A stretch of 64,000 nucleotides of DNA, from positions 2,852,001-2,916,000 of the forward strand of contig PUFA01000144.1 in NCBI GenBank assembly GCA_003508835.1, given 5' to 3'. The stretch comes from Eonycteris spelaea (Eukaryota; Chordata; Mammalia; Chiroptera; Pteropodidae). Of the stretch, positions 33,370 to 45,539 are shown piece after piece. Under the pieces are notes generated by a model, which worked only from the letters and a program-made list of their open reading frames with translations, had not been told where the DNA came from and made no database searches. The first letter of the stretch is position 1. Every line of letters begins with the position of its first letter. The translations under genes and the position numbers were made by a program.

Positions 33370-34250
33370 AACGACGGGATTCAGGCACCTTGACCGGCCA
33401 GTGAGGACTGGGGGCCCGGGATGAGATTTTCAGGGTCTTTCAGAAGAAAGCTACAGCCCCCGATTACACCTGGACGAACCGGTAGGAAAGGGGCCGCTCG
33501 CCACTATTCATCTACTCCGCACCCGCTGCTAGGGTCGTGTTGGGCGGAGCTGAATGCCAGTCGTCTGAGAGAATGGGAATTCTCCAGCATCAGTCCCTTT
33601 AAACTGGCTTTCCTATTAGCAACCTTCACGCCTCCACCAAGACCCGCCGGCCTCCTGATCAAATCATAGGATTCGAGAGAAATTGGGGAAAGGCGATCAC
33701 TCTCTGCAGAGACTCGGCTGCGCTTTGTTGGGTCGCGCGCGGCCTCCCCATTTCCGGCCCCGCCCCTTCCCACTCTCCCACCCCGTCTCCAGACCCCCGC
33801 GCTCGCTCCTGGGCTCTTGCGACCCATCTTGCGAGGCTTCTTCCCCTTCGCTGCCTCCTTCTCCCCTCTCTCTTTCCCCTTTGCCATCTTCACACACGCT
33901 CCCGCCCCTCATCCCCCGACATTCAGCACCCCCTTCACGATCAACATCTCCCCAAGGATTTGCAAACGTTCCCCTAAGGAACAGATTTTTCGGGAAGGTT
34001 CTCCTAGGAAAATCGGCAGGACCCACTCCAGAGGAGCTGGCCTTCGTGGAGGTGAAGACGCGCGCCTGAGCATCCCGACTCCATCCCTCCGCGGCGTCGC
34101 CCTCACCCACGGGGAAGGGAAGGAGAAAGGTCCAGGCTGGGAACCGCGAGGCAGGCCCTTGGGGAAGAATGACCGGGCGTCGGGACACTGGGAACGGCGA
34201 GCGAGCGGGACCATTTCCATTCAGTGATGCTGAGCACTAGCCGTCATTTT
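33370..34250. promoter_or_regulatory. CpG-rich segment without assigned gene
   Basis: This is CpG-dense and pyrimidine-rich (33760-33930), with overlapping open frames on both strands (33697-34188 minus, 163 codons; 33817-34227 plus, 136 codons). None resembles a known protein. Together with 34480-35350 it forms a bipartite island about 11 kb upstream of VAX2. Confidence 0.45.
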
Positions 34251-34479
34251 CCGCTCGTCTTTTTATTGGGTTTGGGATCATCTACCATGGCTAGGATTTC
34301 AGAGTGGAGCTCCCACTTAACATTTTGCAATATCCCCAACTTTGCTCGCCAAGAGTATTGGGGAGGGGGAGCAGAGAGAAAGAGACCACGCAAGTAATAT
34401 GTAACTACATTCTTATTAACCAAACCAACCCAAAACAAACCAAAACAAAAAATACAGCAAATCAAAGGCTCAAGGAATG

Positions 34480-35350
34480 AAACACACTCCCCCAACTCAC
34501 TTCTTTGGGGAAGAGCTGTCTCGCGCAGAGGTCCGTCCAGCTCTCCCTCATACACGTATAGACTCAGGAGTGTGGCATGTGGGCCGTGATTATCTCTTAT
34601 ACAAACGTGCGACGCAGCGGAGGCCGCGGATATCCGCGGCGGGAAGGAGAGCCCTCTTTTCACAACGAATTCCTTTGCACTCTTCGGTGCAGTTTGCTAA
34701 GGTATGTGTTGGGCCTAAGTAAGCTACCAGCAGGAAAAAATGTTAAGAAAAGGAAGTGGAATTAAAATCTAAAGAAAAGTAAATAAACCGTTGTTCCACA
34801 GATACAGGCGCGCGTGTCGAGAGCACACGTTGCTCTTTATTCACTGATATGTCTCAGACTCATTCTAGGGGCTCACCTCTCCACTCCCTTATTCCCCGTG
34901 GCCGAGGCCCAGAATGGCAGTGTCCTGATCCCGCAGCCGCCAGAGGACACAGCTTTCCCTGGAGAGCCTGCCGAGCCCCTGAACGCGCGCGAAACTCGGG
35001 CTTCCTGGCGCAGCCTCCCCGCAATAGCAATCTCCCTCCCCACTGCGGTTTCCGCGCCCGCGCCGAAGCCCACCTCCCACCGAGGACCTTGACCTCGCGC
35101 GGACCTCGTCGCCTCGTTTAGCTCTCTCTGACCTGCTTTTGAACCTGCTAATCCTGTCTCGAACTCTCGTCCTGCGGCGATCCCTCGCCTCGGCCCAGGC
35201 GCGCTAATTCCCGCTGACCCCGCTTGCCCCGCGGTGGCTCTCCGCTCCCCCGGCTCTGAAGGCGCGGCTTCGGCCTGCGACGGGCCCGCGGACCGCGGAC
35301 GCCGGCTCCGACCGCCCGCGTGCGGGCGACCGAAACTAACGGCCTCGTGT
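34480..35350. promoter_or_regulatory. CpG island without assigned gene
   Basis: CpG density is strongest at 34970-35345. The island includes an 18-bp perfect palindrome at 34623-34640 and a GCCCGC-GT-GCGGGC hairpin near 35315-35330. A 160-codon minus-strand frame (34873-35355) is Ala/Gly/Arg-rich and looks like composition, not a gene. Promoter or enhancer use is inferred only from CpG preservation. Confidence 0.5.
34623..34640. other. Perfect 18-bp palindrome
   Basis: GCCGCGGATATCCGCGGC is its own reverse complement. It lies inside the CpG island and contains two SacII-type CCGCGG blocks around GATATC. Its meaning is unknown. Confidence 0.95.
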
Positions 35351-37750
35351 TGCAAACACTCTTTCCTGTTCTTGCTTCTCTTGTTCTCTTAGTTTTAATT
35401 GTTTCTTAAGGAAACTGTCAGACTCACAAAGACCAAAACCTTAAAACCTTAAGTAACATACTAAGCTGGCGACGCTGCGGAAGCCCGCATGAGGTGCTCA
35501 ATGAGGTGCAGAACCGTAAGCCGGGACCGGCTTTAGGAGCAAGCGCAGAGGTGAAAAAAGCGAAAAAAGTGGGACAGAGAACAGTGTGACTTCGTTCCTA
35601 TTTAAAGAGAGAGATATATGTCGGAGATGGGCAAGAACTTGGGATTTCTAGGAATGGGGCTACATGTCTAAAGAGACATCTACTTGTCATTTTATAATCC
35701 TTTGTGCTGTTTATAATTTTTCCCCCAAATGTCTTCCTTTTTATATATATAAAAAATTAAAGTTGTTTTAAAAGTAAATGAAATTAGTGCATGCCATATG
35801 CACTTATAAACAAAAGCCTACCCCCACAAACACTCCCAAAAGGCATGGGTTGCATGTTTGTTTAGGGTTTTTGTTTGTATTTTTGTTTTGTTTTTATCAC
35901 CAAACACTGGTTCCCCCTTTTGGCCTTTCGTTTACTGCAGGGCCAATGAGGCTGAGCAAACACTGTTTAAGGGGATGTATTTTCAGAGACGGTTGTTTAG
36001 CCAGGGAAAACAAAGCTGTGCTTAGTCACCAGCTGGCCTATGCATCTCTGTGAACTACCAGGTGGAGAGGTCCCGCAAGATCAACCTCAGAGGTCTCTTG
36101 CCTTGACTCCACGGGGTTCGATTGTCCAAGGGGAGGTTAGCTGTCTCCTGCCATGCAGGCTCCATCACTAAGAGGACTTAGGTCTGTTAGGTTCACAACT
36201 GTCCTCCAGTGCCTGGCACTGTGTCCAGCATGTAGCAGTAGCTAGATGAATATTTGTCAAGTGAGGGATATTCCATAGTGTGTGCAGCAGCTCCTGAAAA
36301 ATAGTTCATAGTAGATATAAATTCCTGGTGACATCTGGGGTAAGGGGACAGACTCCCTAAGCTATGATCTCCAGGAGAACTTGGCTAGTGGTCAGGGCAT
36401 TACCAGCATTCCAACAGAGGCTCAACGGTCACCCAACAAGGCTGCCTCATGGCTCCTCCTTCCATTTTCTGAAATGCTTTCTCAGGATCAGGAGATGGAG
36501 AACTCCCCAGGCTCACCCCACCCTCATCTCTGGGTAACTCCCTGTCCTTCTCGACTGGTGTGACTGGTGTGTGACCACACTGTGGAGAGGCCTCAGATGC
36601 TGGAATCTGGACCAACCTCAACCAGAGAGCAAGGAAGACTTAGCCAGTGAGATAGGGGAGACCCCAGAGCAGGGCTACCAGGGAAGGGTGTCAGCACCAT
36701 GTTCTCTCAGCTCTCCCTTCACCGAGCCCACCTGCAGATGATGCTGATCTCAAGTGATCACTTCTTAGAGCAACAGGACCCAAGACTCTCAAGTTCCCTG
36801 GCACTGGGAACTAGGGGGTGGTTGGTGACCTTGAATGTGTGTGGGGGGAAGGGGGAACAAGACAAAAAGGAGCCATGTCTACACAGGAAGTCTCTGTGGA
36901 TAAGCTCTCTGGCGCACAAAGTTGCGGAGGAAAGTTAAATAAGCAGCCGTTGATGGAAGCAAAGAAACAAAATGCCTCTTCAAACCTATTCTAACAACAA
37001 CGCTTAAAGTTATTTTACTAGATTTGTTTTCATTATGACACCCCACAAGGTATCATAGGTATCAAAGGTATCAAAGGCTATATAAGCCACCACTGTTGGC
37101 CTCCAGGCTGCTCCCCAAGGCAGCTGGGGGAGCCACCCCTACTGTCTCCTGGGACACCTTGCCATGAAATGCTGGGGAAAGAGTAAGGGTCAAGACACTG
37201 CCCATTGCAATCCTCCTGCTTCCTGGCCACTAGCCACTGGACTTGGATCCTTCTTGGATTTGCATCCTTCCTGGCTGCATCCCTGTGTTGTCCTTCCCTG
37301 AGCCTCAGGAAGAGCCGCCAAGCAGGCTGGGCATCTGGGACTGGGAAGCGGAGAATCTGGCTTGGGGATGGAGGCACCTGTGGCACTATAAATGTGAAAA
37401 GTTTGACAATGTCTGCTCCAGGCCCTAGAGTTGGATAAATGCAAGGTTCAAGTCCCTATCTCACAGCTCACTATCTTTTCTGAGCTCAATGTCTGCCTGC
37501 TTTGGAGAAATCTGAAGGTGGCCAAGATGATAGAGATTTGCTGTCCTCTGGCTTTGGCAGTGAGTTGTGTTTCTCCCGCACCCCAACCTCAACTCCACAG
37601 GGGCAGCTGGGGTTGAGGACCCAGAATCCTGGCTTGCAACCCACAGGCCAGAGAACCTTCCCCCACCCCATTAGCGCTGACCTGACCAACTAGTGCTATG
37701 TGTGCACTCTCAGCTTTAAGCTTTAAGTGACACAAGGTTAAATTGTCTTT
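35351..37750. other. Intergenic stretch with a short L2 tail
   Basis: No gene recognised. About 36190-36275 resembles an L2 tail (CAGTGCCTGGCACTGTGTCC, then GATGAATATTTGTCAAG). The remainder looks unique. Short open frames on both strands (up to 102 codons) show no motif. Confidence 0.5.
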
Positions 37751-37756
37751 CCTTAG

Positions 37757-37945
37757 CACTCACCAAGTGCTAGGTATTATATAAAGTGCTCTACACAAAT
37801 TAACTCCTCATAACAACACTAGGAGTTGTGTACCAACATTATCCCCATTTAATGGATGAAGACACTGAGGCACAGAGAGGTTAAGCGACCTGTTGACAAC
37901 TAGATAGCAAATTCTAACCCAATCTAGCTGAGAGCCAAGGCTCTG
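37757..37945 (-). repeat. MIR SINE
   Basis: AAGTGCTAGGTATTATATAAAGTGCTC, TTATCCCCATTTAATGGATG, CACTGAGGCACAGAGAGGTTAAG and a final GAGCCAAGGCTCTGGATTC show the complete reverse-strand MIR order. Confidence 0.92.
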
Positions 37946-38184
37946 GATTCAGGAGCAATTCCTAAAAGGCCCCCAGTCCAGGGGGACCCTCCTCATTAGA
38001 AACAGAAAGGAGGCTTCCGAAGGGCGACTGATGAACTGGGGACTCACAGCCAGTGGATGGTCCTTCCCTGAGCCTCACTATGCTCCTCCAGCTGCTCCCC
38101 AAAAAACTGCCCCTTTCTCCTAGTTGAGCTGTCTGCAGGGCACCCCGAAACAGGGAGACAACAACACTCTCATGCAGGTAAGGT

Positions 38185-38655
38185 GAAAACATTCTAAATG
38201 TCTATCAATATTGAATGGATAAACAAATGTGGTATAACCCTGCAATGGAATGTTATTCTGCCCTAAAAAGGAAGGAAGTATGATACACACTACAACATGA
38301 ATGAACCTCAAAACATTATGCTCAATGAAAGAAGCCCGACACAAAGACCACATATTGTATGATTTCATTTATATAAATTACCCAGAATAGGCAAATCCGT
38401 AGAAACAGAAAGTAGATTGGTAGTTGCTTAGGACTGACTATGGATGGGAGCTTGGCAGTGATAGCTAAAGGGTACAGCTTTCTTTCTGAGGTGATGAAAA
38501 TTTCAAATATTTACTGTGGTGATGGTTGCAATGTATACATATGCTATATATTTTAGTATACCTGCATATTTTAAAAACCATTGAATTACACATTGTAAAT
38601 GGGTGAATTGAATGATATGTGAATTATATTTCAATAAAGCGGATACAAAACAGCA
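38185..38655 (+). repeat. L1 3' end
   Basis: CATTCTAAATGTCTATCAAT, CAATGGAATGTTATTCTGCC, TGATACACACTACAACATG, AATGAAAGAAGCCCGACAC and TGTGAATTATATTTCAATAAAGC give the L1 terminus order. Confidence 0.9.
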
Positions 38656-38959
38656 AAAGCAAAACAACACATGCATAGTTCTAGGAGGTCAAGCCGCTGC
38701 TCAGCCACTGTCAACACAGGTTCTGCTGGGGGGTCCTCACAGACCAGGTTTCCTTCTGTCTCCACAGAGGCCACAGCCCTGTGAGAGCTCCGTGTCTCTC
38801 AATCCTTCTCAATCCTAAAGCCCCGCCCAGGCTGCTGTGCCAGGAACCACCACATAGTGCCAGGCCAGGCCTCCCGTGTGTGGATTTGGGAGGGAGCCCA
38901 GTTTTCAGAATGAAGTGAGAGGGAGAGGAAGAGATTTTTGCTTTGGCAGGGCCCCAGGA

Positions 38960-39095
38960 TCTGGTACCCGGCTTTGAATCCACATGAACTAGCTGTATGA
39001 CTTTGGTCTCAGTTTCTTCTGCAAAATGGGGCAACCAAGTCCTGCCCTAAGGGTTGTCGTGACTATTTCGTGATAATATGAGTCCAGCACAACTT
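38960..39095 (+). repeat. MIR SINE fragment
   Basis: GGCTTTGAATCCACATGAACTAGCTG, TATGACTTTGGTCTCAG, GCAAAATGGGGCAAC and GGGTTGTCGTGACTATT make up the MIR core. Confidence 0.8.
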
Positions 39096-39354
39096 TGGGC
39101 AGTTAATTAACTATGTATCCCTTGCTAGAAAACAAAGGAAGGATGGATCAATTCAGGGGAGGATCCAGATAAAATCAGAATGTGGTAGGTAGGAGTGAAC
39201 AGATGTTGTTTGTTAAGAAGGAAAAATTTCTAGAAGATTCTCTCGAATCTCTGGCATTTCTTCCTTAGTTTAAACACTGCATCTATACTGGATGGTCATT
39301 TCTGAAGAAAGACAAGTAAAAGAGATGAAGACAGACATGTAAAAGAGGGCTCTC

Positions 39355-39660
39355 CTGCCTATTGCGGAGAGGGCTAAGAGAAGAGGGGGAAAGGGTAAGA
39401 GCGAGGAGAGGGGAGGAGGAGGATGGGGAGTGGGGATGGAGGGAGACACTGCCACTGAGGTCTGAGGGACTGAGGGGAAGAGAGCACAGGGAACAGGTGG
39501 CCAAGAGAAGGACACAGAAAGGAGGCAAACAAAGTAAGATGAGGTGGCAAAATCATCTGAAGAAAGGGAGGAAGGAAGACTCACAGAGAACTCCCAGGGA
39601 AGAGGAGCAGGAAGCTCTGGGGAGAATCTGGAGGAAAGCATATGAGAAGAGAAGATTATT
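39355..39660 (+). repeat. Polypurine (GA-rich) tract
   Basis: About 300 bp is overwhelmingly A/G on the plus strand. Open frames through it (39362-39724 plus; 39270-39641 minus) are compositional: Arg/Glu/Gly-rich on one strand, Ser/Pro/Leu-rich on the other. Confidence 0.8.
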
Positions 39661-42600
39661 AAATTGGGAGTCCCTGAACCCCTGTCCTAAAACCTTGGGA
39701 CACCCCTTCTGTGCTGGCTGTTGACTCTACCTCATGCCCTGTCCCACTAGCTACCTCCTTTCTTGCCCTTGGGTGGCCTGTCCCCAGGAAAAGAAAGACT
39801 CCTGAGTTGTACTGGTGGGGGAAGCTTTGGGGATCATGTTGGACACCTGCAGGTCGGGTCCAGTTGTTTTCTGGCAGAACCGTTTACCTTCTCTGATCCC
39901 TTTACCCCAAAACTGCCCCTACCTTTCCAGCCCCCACCACTACTGGCTTCCTTTCTCCTCATTTCACTCAAAGTCCCAGCCAAAACAACCATTTCTCATT
40001 CTGGGAATCACCACGTACTGGCCACTTCCAAACCTTTGTTCCTGCCTTTCTCTCATCTGGCAATGCCTGCTTCTCCCATTCTTGGCCCAATTTAGTGGTT
40101 TCCTAGAAGCATTTTAAATATAAAGAGCCCATTAGGGATCAGATTTATAGCCATTTGGTCTGCAGCTGAGCATTAGCAATTTTTTCTAAGTTCTCTGAGC
40201 AATTTAATATGTAACAGGTATATAGAACTCCTTTGCCTCCTTAAGCCTTTTTGGCCCTGGCCTAAGCCAGAGTCAAGGTGGGAGCTGCCTGCTGGTACCA
40301 GCTGAGTGATAGGTACCTGAAAGATTTCATCAGATCTGTCCTGCTTGTGAGTCATTCTTGCGTGGCCCTCTTTACAGTAGGGCCCTAGACCCACAGCCTC
40401 CCCTGGACAGCCCTTCTTATTGGGCCCCAAGACTCACAGTCTAAAGAAGACTATGACAGGATGTACCAGGCCTGGCACTAGTGACATATTTTGATGGCCC
40501 TAGAACATCAGCCTGACTAGGAACCTTGCCCAAGTGGAAAGGGGACAAAGCAAAGCAAGGTAGTGCTGCCAGCTGCCTGAGGCAGGAAGGGCTCGGGCTG
40601 CATCTGGGAGGTAGCTTCAGGAATCTAGGCTTACACCTGTAGGACCCTGAACTGGACAAGATAGGTGTAGGGGGAAGGATTCAGCAGTAGCCAAGGCTAC
40701 CTGTTCTGAGCCCAGAGAGCACAAGGCTAACTGGAGGCAACCAGATGCCAGAGAGGATAAATGACAGCTAACCATCTCCTGTACCAGCCACACAGCCCAG
40801 CCAACTTGGGTCCCCTGATCTCCCCATCAGGGGTGACCTCCACTCTTTTGATGGTCCTCACTTCCAGCAGACAGACCACAATCATCTCGTGTTGCCTGAA
40901 ATGAGTCAGTGACTGACTACAGTGACTGAGCCTGCATGCGGCCAACAATCTAGGAGCGGCTCAAACCCTAAAATTTGAGGAGCCTCACTCTGCCCCCAGC
41001 ACCTCTCCACTATCCAAATGAACCACCCATCTCACCATTAGAGTTGCCCTCCTTCAGCACTGCTACTCTTCTCAGAAATAAGTACATTTTATGGTTTTAC
41101 AAAATTAATAATGCCCATCGTAAAAATCTCCAGCAGCACCCTATCTCCTTTTAAAATGTCAATCTCTCTCTATGAGTGGGTGAGACTGGATCTCTCCCTA
41201 ATGTGCTGGTGCAGAGGTCTGGCTCCAGGCATGGAGGGGGCAGCGTGGGCGGATCAGGGAAGGAAGTGATGCATAGATTGCTTTTGCCACCTGGGTCTTG
41301 TGCTCCCCAGCTTAGTCCTTGAGGCGCGTGCTTCCCTGTTCACCCCAAACCTCCAGCACCCTTCAACTGCAGGGGAATCTCCCCCAATCCCAGCAGTGAT
41401 GGCAAGTGCCACTCAGGATCTCTCAAGGGCCTTTGCGTGGGGCCCCAGAACCAGCAAGGAGAAAGATGGACAAGAGACCCAAACAGAAAGGGAGTAAGAC
41501 AGGGCAGAGGAACCCAGACTCCTGAGCTTTTGGCTCCAGGGAATGGGTGGGAGATGCACAGGCTGAGAGAGGGAAGCAGGGCAGTGGAGACTGAGAGGCC
41601 AAGGGGGAGGACAAGGAGGAAGCAGAAACTCCTCAGGTGTAGAAGCAGCTGCAAGCTCAAGGCAGGCACACCAGCAGCCTGGAAAAGCAGCCGGGGCCCA
41701 GCCGCAGCAGAGGGAAGAGGCACCAACAAAAGTGGGGCTGACCTGGGGCCAGGGGTCCATGCCTGTAGAGCTAACCCGACGTGCCTGCCAGAACACCTCA
41801 GAAATACAGAAGAGGTAAAAATGGTCAGACGCAGGATCGGACCAAGTTCCAGGTTCCGAGCACCTGAAGAAGATTCCGAAGTTGTGGGGGTGGGCTTGGA
41901 GGTTAGGTCTATTTACCTGAAGACTGCAGGACCCAGCCCTCAGCAACACGGAGAATTGAGAAGTCAGTTTTACCTGCTAAGCCTTCCAAAGGCATGGGGA
42001 AGGTGAGTGGGGAGGGTCTGGAGGGTCCCTGGAGAAAGACCGGATCAGGCCCACACCCTGAAAAAGTGGCAGGGATTCGAGGGGGCTGAGCAAGGCAAGG
42101 CCAGAGGGAAGACAGCCTCTTTCCCCAATTCAGGCTGACACTTGTAGAAACCCTTAGGAGACCTAATCCTAAGGAGCATCAGACTAGAGCTGGGGTTGGT
42201 GGCACTCCTTCCTGACCTGCCCTCTCTCCGCTCCTCCTGTAGTGAGTGGAGGACCTGGACCACCGTGTGGCCCAGAAAACTCTTGGTGGCAGAGTGGCAC
42301 CCAACTCTAGCCCAGGATACAATAATAGTTCCCTGTGCCCAGACCTGCTCTTTGGGGAAAGTTAAAGGCCACTAGATCCTGGGGACATGTGGAGGCCATG
42401 GAGACAAAGCAGGGATCCCAGCTGGGCTTTAGGCAGCAGTGGCCCTAAAGGAACCAGAAAGGGCTAGAAAACCCTGGGATGTGTCTACAGTGGAGATGCA
42501 GCAGGGCCAGCGCCACTGAGAAAGCAACTTAGGCTGTCCCCTTGTCCCATACAGGCTGGGATCCCTCTCTATCCCTCATGCTCAGGTTTCTACATCGTTT

Positions 42601-42695
42601 TACAAAGAAAAAGGGGGTATAGAGAGACAAAGGACACTCTCCAAGTCCCTAGGATCCTGGCTAGGTTGAGATGACAGTGAGGCTGGCAGTGTAGA
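39661..42695. other. Intergenic stretch, no gene recognised
   Basis: Unique-looking, moderately GC-rich. The overlapping frames at 41437-42006 (plus, 189 codons) and 41413-41949 (minus, 178 codons) lie on top of each other and carry no recognisable domain. Confidence 0.5.
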
Positions 42696-42699
42696 CTGG

Positions 42700-43400
42700 C
42701 AGTGGAAGCAAAGTTAGTAGGCATAGGACTCTGGCCTTTCCCAGCCGCTGCCCTGCCGCTGCCTGGCGAAGAATCTCGGATCCTAGCAAATTCCCGGATC
42801 CTATCGCCCACTCCCTGCCAGGCGATTCAAGGTTGTCTAGAGCTCAGCGTCCAGATTACTCTGGGCAGAAGGGTCCCCCAGAGTCAAATGGTGTCCCATC
42901 ATGCGTGCACGCGCGCATACCCATATACACACTCAGCAAGGCCAACCCTATACATGCCTGCCAAGTGGCAGTACCCGGATACCGGGTGCACCCAGGCTTC
43001 CTCTCCCAGCACGCGCAGGAGGTAGACCGGCAAGTTGTGGGTGGGAGCCCAGTGGCCCCGCACGACCCTCTCTTTCTCTTCCCGCCCCTTAGTTCCTCAC
43101 TGGATCCCGGCGGCGCACGGTCACCAGGGCCGTGGCCTCACTTACCAGGCCTGCAGAGGAAGAACGCGGGACGCCTGGGGCCGCCCACTCCCACTCCACT
43201 CTAAGGGAACGCAAGGAAAGGATAAAGCACGAGGGAGAGAGGGGACGACTGGGAACTCCCAAGAGTTAACAGGGGCTGGGCTCTCTAGTGCTCCCGACTG
43301 CCCCGCAGCCACACACCCCGGACTTGGCTCCGTAGGGCTCTGCGGGAGGCCACGCGGCCTTCCCCTCAGAATGGCTGGCTCACGGTGAGGATTCGTGGGC
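42700..43400. promoter_or_regulatory. CpG-rich segment upstream of VAX2
   Basis: GC-rich with scattered CpGs and an imperfect CGCGCG patch near 42908. It has no recognised exon. It could belong to the distal VAX2 regulatory region. Confidence 0.35.
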
Positions 43401-43465
43401 CAGGAAGCCCATCCATTGACCTTAGAAGAGAACCCCAGGATGGCGACGCGAATGCCTGACACAGA

Positions 43466-43473
43466 TGACGTCA
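43466..43473. promoter_or_regulatory. Perfect CRE (CREB/ATF site)
   Basis: TGACGTCA is the full palindromic cAMP response element. It lies about 2.3 kb upstream of the VAX2 start codon in otherwise unassigned sequence. Binding is not shown by sequence alone. Confidence 0.55.
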
Positions 43474-45373
43474 TTCGTGAGATGAAAATTGTAAAGCATG
43501 AAAAGAAAACACGGCAGGGTTCGGCAAATGCTGTTTCACTTTTCTTTGAACAGAAATCTGGGCATTTTGTGTGGCAGGAGGAACAGGTCTGGGGACCGCG
43601 AAACGTTCAGCGGAGTGTTTGCTTTCTGCTTAGAATTATTCTATATTATACGTGTCTTATTTGAATAAAAATAATTAAACTTGAGAGAGCCGGAGAAAAC
43701 AAAGACTGAAGTGCAAGGCAAAGATGACAGGCTAGACAGGCAACTAGCACCCTACTCTGTGTGCCAGGGTGGAGGATCCACTGGCTCATGGGGGTCCCTG
43801 AGGAGTTCGGGTGCCTCTCCAGGAGCCAGGTTCAGAGGGACCACGTGCAAGGCTCACCCATCATATGCAGCATGGGTCCTTCCAACAAAGCTTGGTCCCT
43901 CTCAGTCACACTCCCTAGGAGGAGTTAAACGCCCTCCTTTATAAACCTCCTTTCTCCCAGTCCCTGGTGCTACAAACTCAGCACCAACAGCTGGTCTCCA
44001 CTCCTCTCCCTCCGCACACTCTGCCTCACATACCTTGAAATACCATGTACGGCTCCCCGGCTCCCCACTGCCTCCCAAATTACCTTGTAGGGGTGACCGT
44101 CCTTCCTTCTAACCTTCCTTGCTTCCCCCCTTTCGGTTAGTATGGAGCAGCAGGCCTCTTCCTCTGGCCCACTGACCCTCTGCTTTCTGGGAGTCCCACA
44201 CCCTGTGCAGAGGCACAGTCATCCAATTAAATAATTGGTTCACTAGTGCCCACCTGTCTTGGCTGGGTACATTTGAGAATGGACATATGTGCTCACCTGC
44301 ACGCTAGACACAAACTAAGTCACTGACACACGCACACTCATATACCTCTTCACACGATTATGGAGGCTGCACCAACAACAGACTCAGCCATGCCACAGCC
44401 TGACCATCCACTGGCCATGCCCCCACTCTCAGGCAGACTCTTGGACAGACCCAAGCACCCTTGCTCATTCTAGCATGTGGGCCGGAAAAGGGAAGCAAAG
44501 TCTGCTGTTATAGTGCTTTAGGGAAGGGGCCATGGACCCTCCTGCAAACACGTTTGCACACACATCTTCACTTGGCTTTCTCAATATTTCTTCCAAGTTT
44601 CTTTCCGAGTCAAAGGAAGGGAAACCGGGCCTGACCTCTCCTGGCAGTGTCGAAGGAGAAGCTAGACTCCAGCGAGCACGGGCTCCTCAGAAAGTAATGG
44701 GGACCTGGACTCCACGGAGGGCCAAGCAATGCCCAGGGATCCCCAAAGCTCAGCTCCACAGCCCCGCCTGGCCTTCAGCCGATCTTGCCGCGGCCCTAGC
44801 CTCACCCCAGCCCAGCGAAGGCGAGACCTGGGACCTGGGACCGAAGTGGGGGCGGTCAACGGGTGGCAGGCATGAAAAGCCCACCTTCTATCGCTGTCTG
44901 GGGGTGCGGTCTCTGTGTGAAGGCCTCAGAGCCGCAGGGGAAACGTGAGTTTTCTACCTATCAGTCTCGGCCCCATTCGACCCTCTCGGCTCCGGGACAG
45001 GGTTATCCGTCCGCACGTCCGTTTTTCCTGCCCGGGCGAGTGCAGGTCATTCCATCAGTCCCCTTGCCTCCCTCTCTCCGGCTCCTTCGCTGCATTCTTG
45101 GCTTTGCTCTCCCTGGAGCTCCGGGAGGGGCCTGCGGTCTGGGTTCAAGAGTGTGGCTGGACTCATGAATCTGGGGGTGAAGGGAGAGCACTGAACCCCA
45201 GGCCTGAGTCCCCGCCTTCAGCCCCCCCACCCCGCCAAGCGCCCGAGCAAGGCCAACCTCCAATTTTCTGCTAGGTCTCGTCGGAGTCGCCTTCCCGGAG
45301 CATTTTGGTTATTGATCCTGCTGAAAGAGCTGGAGCGCGAAGGCTGCGCTTCCCTGGGAAGAAGAAGAGAATT

Positions 45374-45406
45374 GGGGGCGGGGGGGGGAGGGAAGGGGGC
45401 GGAGGG
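45374..45406 (+). promoter_or_regulatory. VAX2: G-quadruplex-capable run upstream of VAX2
   Basis: G runs of 5, 9, 3, 5 and 3 are separated by one to three other bases within 33 bp, about 355 bp upstream of the VAX2 ATG. The sequence satisfies the usual G3+N1-7 rule. Folding and function are inferred. Confidence 0.7.
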
Positions 45407-45539
45407 AGTAGCCTGGCGGCTGGGAGGAGGGAGTTAATAAACTTCAGAAGACGTAGGGCGTTCCTCAATACCCCAGGGCAGCACCAGCCTTCCTCTGCGG
45501 GTTGGGAGTGGGGCTAGACTAGGGGTGGAGGAGTGGGGG

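Noticed and set aside
34873..35355. 160-codon minus-strand frame
   Set aside because: Ala/Gly/Arg-rich translation of a CpG island with no recognisable domain.
41413..42006. Overlapping 178- and 189-codon frames on opposite strands
   Set aside because: They mirror each other, lack motifs and have no supporting signals.
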